In this document: in pieces, positions 1-5,089 of the stretch
Position numbering within the stretch: position 1 is the stretch's first letter
Layout of the letters: the number at the start of each line of letters is the position of its first letter
NCBI GenBank assembly: GCA_035514995.1
Contig: DATJCC010000158.1
Location: forward strand, 1-5,089
Length of the DNA stretch: 5,089 nt
Direction of reading: 5' to 3'
Source: Leucobacter_A sp035514995
GTDB lineage: Bacteria > Actinomycetota > Actinomycetes > Actinomycetales > Microbacteriaceae
Notes under the pieces: generated by a model
What the model saw: only the letters and a program-made list of their open reading frames with translations
What the model was told of the DNA's origin: nothing
Database searches by the model: none
Position numbers and translations under genes: made by a program

Positions 1-1
1 T

Positions 2-847
2 GATTTTTCTAGGCGGATCGCGGTTATGGCGATCGTCAATCGCACACCAGATTCGTTTTATGACAAAGGTAAAACTTTTGAACTCGACCTGGCGATAGCT
101 GCTGGCGCTCAAGCTTTTGAAGATGGTGCAGATATTGTCGACGTGGGTGGCGTAAAATTTGCTCCCGGGCCACCTCTGGCCGTTGCAGAAGAAATCAAAC
201 GGGTCATCCCGTTTGTGCGTGAAGTCGCAAAAATTGGACCGGTTAGCGTCGATACCTTTCACCCTGAAGTTGCTGAAGCTGCAATCCATGCCGGAGCTGC
301 CATTATCAACGATACGACGGGTGTGCACGACCCAAAAATGGCTGATGTTGTTGCTTATAGTGATGCCCGCCTTGTTGTTGCGCACAGCGTTGCGAAGCCG
401 CGCACAAAAATTATTGCGCCACAATATGCTGACATCACTCATGATGTTAAGGAATTTCTTAAAGATCGTGTCGCATTGAGTTTATCTAGAGGTGTGCGAC
501 CAGAACAGTTGATTGTAGACCCGGGCCATGATCTTAATAAGAATACTCTGCACACTCTCGAGATGACCCGCAATCTTGCTAGCTTTGCTGATATGGGGTT
601 TCCTTTACTTGTGGCTCTTTCTAACAAAGATTTTATTGGTGAATCGCTTGGCCGCGATCGTCACGAGCGTTTGGCTGGTTCACTGTCTGCTGCGGTGTTT
701 TGTGCGACTCAGGGTGCGAGAATCGTGCGGGTGCACAATGTGGCGGAAACTTTTGATGCTCTTCGCATGTTCGAGTCAATTATGGGATGGCGTGAACCAG
801 TTTTTTTGAAACACAATATGCCTCAAGACAAAATCAGAGGAGTTTAA
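2..847 (+). CDS. folP2: FolP2-type dihydropteroate synthase homologue (5' end outside window)
   Basis: A pterin-binding TIM-barrel protein of the dihydropteroate synthase family. Numbering from the ATG at 26, the visible motifs are MAIVNRTPDSFYDKG (1-15), VDVGG (38-42), SVDT (74-77), IIND (93-96), DPGHDLNKN (165-173), ALSNKD (197-202) and RVH (235-237). Asn5, Asp39, Asp76, Asn95, Asp165, Lys201, Arg235 and His237 match family pterin/phosphate positions. The usual loop GESTRPG is replaced by GVKFAPG and SRK by SNK. As I remember Mycobacterium Rv1207 (FolP2), it has the same replacements and the same MAIVNRTPDSFYDKG stretch, so this is the FolP2 paralogue type, which in mycobacteria is reported not to replace FolP1; catalysis here is therefore uncertain. 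The frame is open to base 2 (reading ...RRIAV before the Met), and this belongs to the first barrel strand, so the true start lies upstream and the ATG at 26 is probably internal. It is followed after 4 bases by the reductase gene, indicating an operon. Confidence 0.9.
   Translation, partial: DFSRRIAVMAIVNRTPDSFYDKGKTFELDLAIAAGAQAFEDGADIVDVGGVKFAPGPPLAVAEEIKRVIPFVREVAKIGPVSVDTFHPEVAEAAIHAGAAIINDTTGVHDPKMADVVAYSDARLVVAHSVAKPRTKIIAPQYADITHDVKEFLKDRVALSLSRGVRPEQLIVDPGHDLNKNTLHTLEMTRNLASFADMGFPLLVALSNKDFIGESLGRDRHERLAGSLSAAVFCATQGARIVRVHNVAETFDALRMFESIMGWREPVFLKHNMPQDKIRGV
836..842 (+). promoter_or_regulatory. Ribosome binding site of the reductase gene
   Basis: AGAGGAG lies 9 bases before the ATG at 852 and sits inside the last codons of the upstream folP2-like gene. 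This supports the chosen start and suggests that the two genes are co-transcribed and possibly translationally coupled. Confidence 0.7.
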
Positions 848-851
848 AAAC

Positions 852-1562
852 ATGTTTAAAGATCAATTTGATAAAGAAGAGTTGCGGAATTTTTATTCAC
901 TGGAGGATAGAGACACTATTCGTGTGCGCATCAATTTTATCTCTAGCGCCGACGGAGCAGTCACGCTAAAGGGCCGTTCGGGCGCGTTGGGCACAAAAAC
1001 TGATCAGGCTTTGATGAAAGTTCTGCGCGCTATGGCCGACGTTGTGCTGGTTGGAGCAGGGACCGTGCGCGCCGAAGGTTACGGTGGTTTTGGGTTAAAG
1101 CCAGAAGATGTGAAATGGAGACGAGAGCACGGCTTAAGTGATGAGCCGCGCATGGCGATAGTAACAAACAGTGCAGATCTCGACGCTGAAATGTCTGTTT
1201 TTCAGAAAGCTAAACAACCCCCTCTTGTGATAACCCACTCCGAAGCAGACGCCAGTCACCTCACTGGTGTTGCTGAAATTATTGTTGCTGGAACCGAGTC
1301 TGTTGACGCTACCCTTGCTGTCAACGAATTGGAGAAGATGGGGTTGCCGCAAATTTTATGTGAGGGTGGCCCCCACCTTTTTGGTTCACTTTTAGACGCA
1401 GAACTTGCACACGAAGTGTGTTTAACACTTGCCCCCATGTTTGTTGGTGGTGAGGCCGACCGCATCTCGGTGTCAAAAATCGAAGAGGGCCGTCGGTATA
1501 AATTAAAAAACGCACTACACGACGCAGACAGTATGCTCTATTTGTTATACAGCAAAGTGTAG
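852..1562 (+). CDS. RibD C-terminal domain reductase, Rv2671-like (pyrimidine reductase / possible dihydrofolate reductase)
   Basis: A 236-residue single-domain protein of the RibD_C / DHFR-like fold, using NADPH. Visible motifs are RINFISSADGAVTLKGRSGAL (about 26-46, the substrate/cofactor N-terminal strand and loop), ADVVLVGAGTVRAEGYGG (62-79), CEGGPHLFGSLL (170-181, the glycine-rich nucleotide phosphate loop) and a C-terminal barrel segment with LTLAPMFVGG (191-200). There is no RibD zinc deaminase domain, so it is not a full bifunctional RibD. From memory it closely resembles Mycobacterium tuberculosis Rv2671, in which RANFISS, the ADVIVVG.GTVR.EGY block and EGGP.LLG occur in the same order; Rv2671 is reported to have dihydrofolate reductase activity and to be linked to antifolate resistance. 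Sitting 4 bases behind a dihydropteroate-synthase paralogue, a folate/pterin role is a reasonable inference, but a flavin-pathway or other pterin-like substrate is equally compatible with the fold. Confidence 0.85.
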   Translation: MFKDQFDKEELRNFYSLEDRDTIRVRINFISSADGAVTLKGRSGALGTKTDQALMKVLRAMADVVLVGAGTVRAEGYGGFGLKPEDVKWRREHGLSDEPRMAIVTNSADLDAEMSVFQKAKQPPLVITHSEADASHLTGVAEIIVAGTESVDATLAVNELEKMGLPQILCEGGPHLFGSLLDAELAHEVCLTLAPMFVGGEADRISVSKIEEGRRYKLKNALHDADSMLYLLYSKV

Positions 1563-1596
1563 ATCAGCTTTACGTGCTTTCGTGAGGTTCTAGCTT

Positions 1597-1770
1597 GTCG
1601 CAAGATTTTACTCGTCGCAAAGTTTTGGTGGTCGCAGAGCTTTAGTGGTCGCAAAGTTCTAGTCGTCGCAGAGCTTTAGTGGTCGCAGAGCTTTAGTCGT
1701 CGCAGAGTTTCAGTTTCACGCAGGTCTCTAGACTGTAGCAGAGCTATTACCTGTCGCGGAGCTATTACGT
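1597..1770. repeat. 17-18 bp tandem repeat array filling a convergent gap
   Basis: About ten head-to-tail units with consensus GTCGCAGAGCTTTAGTG. Units start at 1597, 1614, 1631, 1648, 1665, 1682 and 1699, exactly 17 bp apart. The units at 1631 and 1665 are identical and the one at 1682 differs in one base. The next unit (1716-1734) is degenerate, then two 18-bp units follow at 1735 and 1753 with the variant ending GAGCTATTAC. A further decayed copy may lie at about 1580-1596. There are no spacers, so it is not CRISPR, and I see no strong hairpin. The array fills the 217 bases between the ends of the reductase and maf genes, which converge here. It stops 9 bases short of the maf stop codon. 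Confidence 0.9.
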
Positions 1771-1779
1771 GTGAGAAGG

Positions 1780-2433
1780 TTAGTGCTTATTCCAAAGGTC
1801 TGTGTAGCTGCGCCCCAACTTCAAAACTAAACGCCGAAAAGCGGGAAGTGATAAGCCGATCACACAGCTAGGAGCACCATCTATGCGTTCTATAAACGCA
1901 CCGGCTAAACCATCAATCGCAAAACCCCCTGCAAGCTCGAGTGGTTCTCCTGTTGCAACATAATCTTTTAACTCTTCGTCAGTGACATCTGCGGTCAGTG
2001 TCACACTTGCTGTGTCAACTTCACCTGCTGCCACCTGTTGGGATCCGCCCGCAAAGCTGATCAACCAGTGCCCTGAATACAAAACGCCTGTTTGACCGCG
2101 ATGAGACTTAGCTCTTTCTAAAGCAATCTTAGGCTGGTGGGGTTTACCCATAATCACACCATTGAGCACAAAAGCAGAATCACCGCCGAGTATCAAACCA
2201 TCAAAATCAGAGTTAGTCGGGTCATTGCTCAAACGATTGGCTACATCTTCAGCTTTTAAGCGAGCGAGGTGCTCTACCATCTCTATTGCAGTGAGTGAGC
2301 GGCCCAGTTCTTTTTCTTTAGCCACCACTGCTACTTCTTCATCAACCTCAGGTGCTATTGGGGTTGGCTCTATGCCCGCTTGACGTAAAACAGAAAGCCT
2401 AGCTGGCGAAGTAGACGCAAGGATCAAACGCAT
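1780..2433 (-). CDS. maf: Maf-family nucleoside triphosphate pyrophosphatase
   Basis: A 217-residue cytoplasmic Maf/Ham1-fold protein that hydrolyses a (d)NTP or modified nucleotide to the monophosphate and pyrophosphate; the family is linked to septum inhibition and to clearing noncanonical nucleotides. Motifs seen: LASTSPARLSVL (5-16, phosphate-binding N-terminus), PEVDEE (28-33), LGGDSAF (82-88, with the catalytic-site Asp85), GKP (96-98), GQTGVLYSG (113-121), YVATGEPLELAGGFAIDG (158-175) and SCVIGLSLP near the C-terminus. The position that is Gln in many bacterial Maf proteins (YxIQG) is Asp174 here; as I recall, actinobacterial Maf proteins often read IDG, so this may be lineage-typical, and substrate preference cannot be assigned. 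The start is supported by AAAGGG 12 bases upstream and by an N-terminus matching the family start. It is divergent from the methyltransferase gene, and its 3' end abuts the 17-bp repeat array. Confidence 0.93.
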   Translation of the reverse strand: MRLILASTSPARLSVLRQAGIEPTPIAPEVDEEVAVVAKEKELGRSLTAIEMVEHLARLKAEDVANRLSNDPTNSDFDGLILGGDSAFVLNGVIMGKPHQPKIALERAKSHRGQTGVLYSGHWLISFAGGSQQVAAGEVDTASVTLTADVTDEELKDYVATGEPLELAGGFAIDGLAGAFIERIDGAPSCVIGLSLPAFRRLVLKLGRSYTDLWNKH

Positions 2434-2473
2434 GCCTCAACTCTACCCTTTCACTAAAACGTAACCAGCGTCA

Positions 2474-2529
2474 CAGATAAAACTTCACAAATAAACAAGC
2501 CTTAATAAACAATCTTAAATAAACAACCG
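2474..2529. repeat. 14-bp AT-rich tandem repeat, four units, between divergent genes
   Basis: Four head-to-tail 14-bp units share an AATAAAcaa-like core: 2474-2487, 2488-2501, 2502-2515 and 2516-2529. The ATAAA core recurs at 2477, 2491, 2505 and 2519. Two further TATAAA boxes at 2551 and 2565 are also 14 bp apart but out of register with the array. Read on the maf strand the repeat is TTGTTTATT. It occupies the shared upstream region of maf and the methyltransferase gene, so it may affect their promoters or local DNA melting; that part is inference. Confidence 0.75.
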
Positions 2530-2550
2530 CATTTGAGGCCTCGCTACCCG

Positions 2551-2570
2551 TATAAAACTGCTCATATAAA
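2551..2570 (+). promoter_or_regulatory. Candidate promoter -10 region for the methyltransferase gene
   Basis: Two TATAAA hexamers lie at 2551-2556 and 2565-2570. The second would place a transcript start near 2577, just ahead of the GGAGGTGG at 2583. Neither has a good -35 at normal spacing: TTGAGG at 2533 is only 12 bp before the first box and 26 bp before the second. On the opposite strand I found no convincing maf promoter. This is a weak call from base pattern only. Confidence 0.3.
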
Positions 2571-2582
2571 GCTGTAGACCCT

Positions 2583-2628
2583 GGAGGTGGCGCTTTTGAA
2601 AACCTGCAACAATAAGAATCATGACTAA
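2583..2628 (+). promoter_or_regulatory. Misplaced strong Shine-Dalgarno with possible 10-codon leader ORF
   Basis: GGAGGTGG at 2583-2590 includes a seven-base match (GGAGGTG) to the usual anti-Shine-Dalgarno, yet lies 30 bases before the methyltransferase ATG. Five bases after it, a TTG at 2596 opens a 10-codon reading frame (LKTCNNKNHD) that ends at TAA 2626-2628, overlapping the ATG at 2621. The arrangement would suit a leader peptide whose termination feeds re-initiation at the main gene. It is equally possible that the Shine-Dalgarno match is chance. Confidence 0.25.
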
Positions 2629-3865
2629 CACACAACCACACACTGTGGGCCAAGAAGTTGAACTCAAAATCGAAAGCATAGCGCACGGAGGAATTTCGGT
2701 TGCTCGACACAACGGGAGAGTTATTTTTGTTGCTGACGCTATCCCGGGTGAGAAGGTTGTCGCACAGGTGACTGAATCTCGCAAGAAATCTTTTGCCCGT
2801 GCCGCCACCACTAGAGTAATTGAAGCTTCACCAGACAGAGTCGAACATGTCTGGGCCGAAGCAAGTCTGAACCAACCCATCGATGAGCGTGTGGGTGGAG
2901 CGGAATTCGGGCACATCACACTCAAGCGACAGCGCCAGCTCAAAAGCGAAGTTCTACAAGACGCCATGCAACGTTTTGGGCGCATCGAAGCGGTCGCAGA
3001 AATCGAAGCCGCCCCAGGCGACGATGAAGCTTTGGGTCTCGGTTGGCGCTCACGCGTTAGATTGCACGTCGATCAAGAAACAGGAATCGTCGGTCCTTAT
3101 GCTGCCCGTAGCCGCAGGGTGATTAAGGTTGATGCGCTCCCGCTCGCAAACGAACAAATCAACATGATTGCTCCGCTTGGCGAATTTATGCCAGACGTTG
3201 AAACTATTGATGTTGTCGCTCCTTCTGCTGACGATCCACGCTCACTATTCACCTACCCAGGATCACGCGCACGCGCAGGAGAAAATGATGCGGTTTATGA
3301 AACAGTTGGCGATCTGCAGTTTATGGTTAGTGCGGGAGGCTTTTGGCAGGTGCACCGCGAAGCACCACTGGTTCTATATAACGCAGTGCACGAGACAGTT
3401 AAAAGTCTTGCTGACAACTTTGACCCGCAAGCTGCGAACCTTGACCTTTATGGTGGGGTTGGTCTTTTTGCAAGAGCAGTATTAGATGTGGGAGGCGCAC
3501 GAACCAAAATAACGAGTGTCGAGTCTGCCTCGCGTGCCACAGATTTTGCTGCCGAAAACTTGTCAGATTTTATTGGCGCAATGGCTGTAACTGAGCGAGT
3601 TGACAAATATTTGAAGCGTTTGAACACCCTCGAAGGTGCAACTGTTGTGCTTGACCCACCCCGCTCTGGAGCAGGTTTAGATGTTACCCAAAAGCTAGCG
3701 GCTTTAAAACCACAAAATTTAATCTATGTTGCATGCGACCCTGTAGCGTTATCACGCGACACAGCCGCCCTAACTGACCTAGGATATTCGATGAAGTCTT
3801 TGCGTGGGTACGATCTTTTCCCGCACACACACCATTTCGAGTGCATCGCTGTTTTTCAGCGTTAA
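2621..3865 (+). CDS. TRAM-domain class I RNA (uracil-5-)-methyltransferase, TrmA/RlmC/RlmD family
   Basis: A 414-residue SAM-dependent enzyme predicted to make 5-methyluridine in rRNA or tRNA. The N-terminal TRAM domain (about 8-68) shows the GGISVARHNGRVIFVADAIPGE core (23-44). The methyltransferase domain carries LDLYGGVGLFA (274-284, SAM loop), DPPRSG (345-350), YVACDP (369-374, nucleophile Cys372) and HTHHFECIAVF (402-412, with the base Glu407). The Cys cluster that binds 4Fe-4S in RlmC/RlmD is absent: the region after TRAM reads ERVGGAEFGHI (89-99), and only Cys372 and Cys408 occur in the whole protein. Which RNA position is modified cannot be told from sequence. The start is fixed by an in-frame TGA at 2597-2599 with no other start codon between it and the ATG, although no good ribosome site sits directly before that ATG. 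Confidence 0.92.
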   Translation: MTNTQPHTVGQEVELKIESIAHGGISVARHNGRVIFVADAIPGEKVVAQVTESRKKSFARAATTRVIEASPDRVEHVWAEASLNQPIDERVGGAEFGHITLKRQRQLKSEVLQDAMQRFGRIEAVAEIEAAPGDDEALGLGWRSRVRLHVDQETGIVGPYAARSRRVIKVDALPLANEQINMIAPLGEFMPDVETIDVVAPSADDPRSLFTYPGSRARAGENDAVYETVGDLQFMVSAGGFWQVHREAPLVLYNAVHETVKSLADNFDPQAANLDLYGGVGLFARAVLDVGGARTKITSVESASRATDFAAENLSDFIGAMAVTERVDKYLKRLNTLEGATVVLDPPRSGAGLDVTQKLAALKPQNLIYVACDPVALSRDTAALTDLGYSMKSLRGYDLFPHTHHFECIAVFQR

Positions 3866-3935
3866 CTTTCACAGTTCAGTTTTCAGCGTTAAAAATTTCA
3901 CCGTTGGGCTTTAGCGTTAAGCCCAACGGCGTTAA
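3853..3935. repeat. Degenerate 27-28 bp repeat copying the 3' end of the methyltransferase gene
   Basis: The 13-mer TTTTCAGCGTTAA, which holds the last codons and the TAA stop of the methyltransferase gene (3853-3865), recurs exactly at 3880-3892, 27 bp downstream. The related TTTAGCGTTAA follows at 3910-3920, and a bare GCGTTAA at 3929-3935. The GCGTTAA core is therefore present at 3859, 3886, 3914 and 3929. The third copy forms the loop and part of the stem of the hairpin at 3901-3929. Confidence 0.65.
3901..3929. terminator. Hairpin terminator between convergent genes
   Basis: A perfect 11-bp inverted repeat, CCGTTGGGCTT (3901-3911) and AAGCCCAACGG (3919-3929), surrounds a 7-base loop. 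It lies 36 bases past the methyltransferase stop and 31 bases past the pyruvate carboxylase stop. On the minus strand the stem is followed by TGAAATTTTT, a usable though slightly displaced T tract. On the plus strand the tail is only CGTTAATTTG. It may serve both genes, better for pyruvate carboxylase. Confidence 0.75.
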
Positions 3936-3959
3936 TTTGTGAACTTTGAGTTCTGGGTG

Positions 3960-5089
3960 TTACTCGTCTACGTCAACTATGAGCACGAGATCTCCAGCTT
4001 CGACAGCGCGGGTAGCATCGAAAGCTAGACGTGCAACGGTTCCAGAGACACTCGCTGTTATCGCGGCTTCCATCTTCATCGCCTCAATTGTGGCAACGGG
4101 CTGCCCAGCTGCTACTGAATCACCAACTGATACACGTGGCGTCACATTTCCGGCGAATGGTGCAGCGACGTGACGTGGGTCAGTGCGGTCAGCTTTTTCT
4201 GCTTGGTGCACAATAACCTTTGCTGCGTCGTCTTTAACATAGACAGGGCGCACCTGACCATTAACACGCACCATTACTGTCCGGATTCCCTTTTCATCGG
4301 CTTCTCCGACAGCCTCAAGACCGACAAACAGCCGCACCCCGGGGCCTAAATCAATTACGTGCTCCTCGCCAGCAACTAAACCGTAGAGGTAATCATTTGT
4401 TTCGAGAATCGAAAGATCACCGTAACTACTACGAGCATCCAGATACTGCTGGGTCGGGCCGGCAAAAAGTAGCCTGTTCAAGGTTCCCCTACGCGAAGCA
4501 GAATCACCTTTTAGGGCAGCTTCGTCTTCTGCACTGACTTCGGCGACTGAGATATTGATTTCTCTTCCCGCAAGCACTTTGCTCCGGAACGGCTCTGGCC
4601 AGCCACCCGGCAGATCGCCAAGTTCGCCGGCCATGAAGCCAACGACTGAATCAGGAATGTCGTAATTACCTGGATTTTCAGCGAAATCTTCGGGATCGGC
4701 TTCGACTGCAACTAAGTGAAGCGCGAGATCACCAACGACTTTTGAGGAGGGAGTGACCTTAGGTACGCGACCTAGAATCTTGTCTGCCGCAGCATACATG
4801 TCTTCGATTTTTTCGAACTGATCTGCGAGCCCCAAAGCAATGGCCTGCTGACGCAGGTTTGATAGTTGCCCGCCTGGAATCTCATGCGTGTACACGCGAC
4901 CCGTCGGCCCTGGAAGCCCAGATTCAAATGGTTTGTAAGCTTTTCTGACTGCATCCCAGTAGGGTTCTAGTGAAAGAACCGCTTCAGAGCTCAACCCTGT
5001 ATCACGGTCAGTGTCAGCGAGCGCCGCAACAAGAGCCGACATGGGCGGCTGGCTTGTACCTCCGGCTAGAGGAGCACTAGCTACGTCTA
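3960..5089 (-). CDS. pyc: Pyruvate carboxylase, C-terminal part (5' end outside window)
   Basis: The C-terminal third of a biotin-dependent carboxylase that makes oxaloacetate from pyruvate, ATP and bicarbonate. The frame is open to the right window edge, and its first visible residues, DVASAPLAGGTSQPPMSALVAAL, are the end-of-barrel segment of the carboxyltransferase domain, with the catalytic Thr in GGTSQP. Then follow SLEPYWDAVRKAYKPFESG, the conserved TGRVYTHEIPGGQLSNL block, the post-carboxyltransferase helical region and linker/tetramerisation segment, and a final biotinyl domain with EAMKMEA. The biotinylated Lys (codon 4074-4076) is 37 residues from the C-terminus, normal for the family. 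The domain order carboxyltransferase then biotinyl on one chain fits pyruvate carboxylase rather than split acyl-CoA carboxylases; an oxaloacetate decarboxylase alpha chain is the alternative, but YTHEIPGGQLSNL with a C-terminal IVDVDE tail favours actinobacterial pyc. The ATG at 5042 is internal, not the start. Transcription probably ends at the hairpin just downstream. Confidence 0.93.
   Translation of the reverse strand, partial: DVASAPLAGGTSQPPMSALVAALADTDRDTGLSSEAVLSLEPYWDAVRKAYKPFESGLPGPTGRVYTHEIPGGQLSNLRQQAIALGLADQFEKIEDMYAAADKILGRVPKVTPSSKVVGDLALHLVAVEADPEDFAENPGNYDIPDSVVGFMAGELGDLPGGWPEPFRSKVLAGREINISVAEVSAEDEAALKGDSASRRGTLNRLLFAGPTQQYLDARSSYGDLSILETNDYLYGLVAGEEHVIDLGPGVRLFVGLEAVGEADEKGIRTVMVRVNGQVRPVYVKDDAAKVIVHQAEKADRTDPRHVAAPFAGNVTPRVSVGDSVAAGQPVATIEAMKMEAAITASVSGTVARLAFDATRAVEAGDLVLIVDVDE

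Noticed and set aside
159..479. A 106-codon plus-strand reading frame inside the FolP2-like gene
   Set aside because: It is an out-of-frame shadow of a well-conserved enzyme, Leu/Arg-rich, with no motif.
1597..1770. CRISPR-like direct repeats
   Set aside because: The 17-bp units are directly adjacent with no unique spacers and no partial dyad, so this is a simple tandem repeat.
1580..1779. Intrinsic terminator for the reductase gene
   Set aside because: I could find only short 4-bp stems such as CTTT/AAAG among the repeats and no T tract after a stable hairpin.
2515..2985. A 156-codon minus-strand reading frame opposite the methyltransferase start
   Set aside because: It overlaps the strongly supported TRAM-domain gene, matches no family I recognise and has a Cys/Ser/Arg-rich composition typical of an antisense shadow.
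5040..5042. ATG as the start of the biotin-carboxylase-family gene
   Set aside because: In-frame residues before it (DVASAPLAGGTSQPP) belong to the carboxyltransferase domain, so this Met is internal and the gene continues off the window.

Overview
This window looks like chromosomal DNA from a compact, moderate-GC actinobacterium. The closest parallels I can recall for the first two genes are mycobacterial proteins (FolP2/Rv1207 and the RibD-like Rv2671). The base composition (by eye roughly half G+C, with many A/T third positions), the short spacers and the Maf and TRAM-methyltransferase neighbours fit a small-genome Microbacteriaceae-type actinobacterium, for example the freshwater Luna lineages. 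That placement is inference from memory, not from a search.

Layout. (1) Positions 2-1562, plus strand: a two-gene operon of a FolP2-type dihydropteroate-synthase homologue, cut by the left window edge, and four bases later a RibD C-terminal-type reductase resembling Rv2671. (2) 1563-1779: a convergent gap filled almost entirely by a degenerate 17-18 bp tandem array. (3) 1780-2433, minus: a Maf-family nucleotide pyrophosphatase. (4) 2434-2620: a divergent gap with a 14-bp AT-rich tandem repeat, two TATAAA boxes and a strong but oddly placed Shine-Dalgarno. (5) 2621-3865, plus: a TRAM-domain RNA (uracil-5-)-methyltransferase of the TrmA/RlmC/RlmD class without iron-sulfur cysteines. (6) 3866-3959: a convergent gap with a perfect 11-bp-stem hairpin and duplicated copies of the preceding gene's 3' end. 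(7) 3960-5089, minus: the C-terminal part of pyruvate carboxylase, running off the right edge.

Functionally, the first pair points to pterin/folate or flavin-related chemistry, Maf to nucleotide-pool or division housekeeping, the methyltransferase to rRNA/tRNA modification, and pyruvate carboxylase to anaplerosis. No mobile element, RNA gene, CRISPR array or defence system is visible. The most unusual feature is that all three noncoding gaps carry short tandem repeats, each with a different unit, and in two cases the repeat resembles or copies sequence around the stop codon of the adjacent gene.
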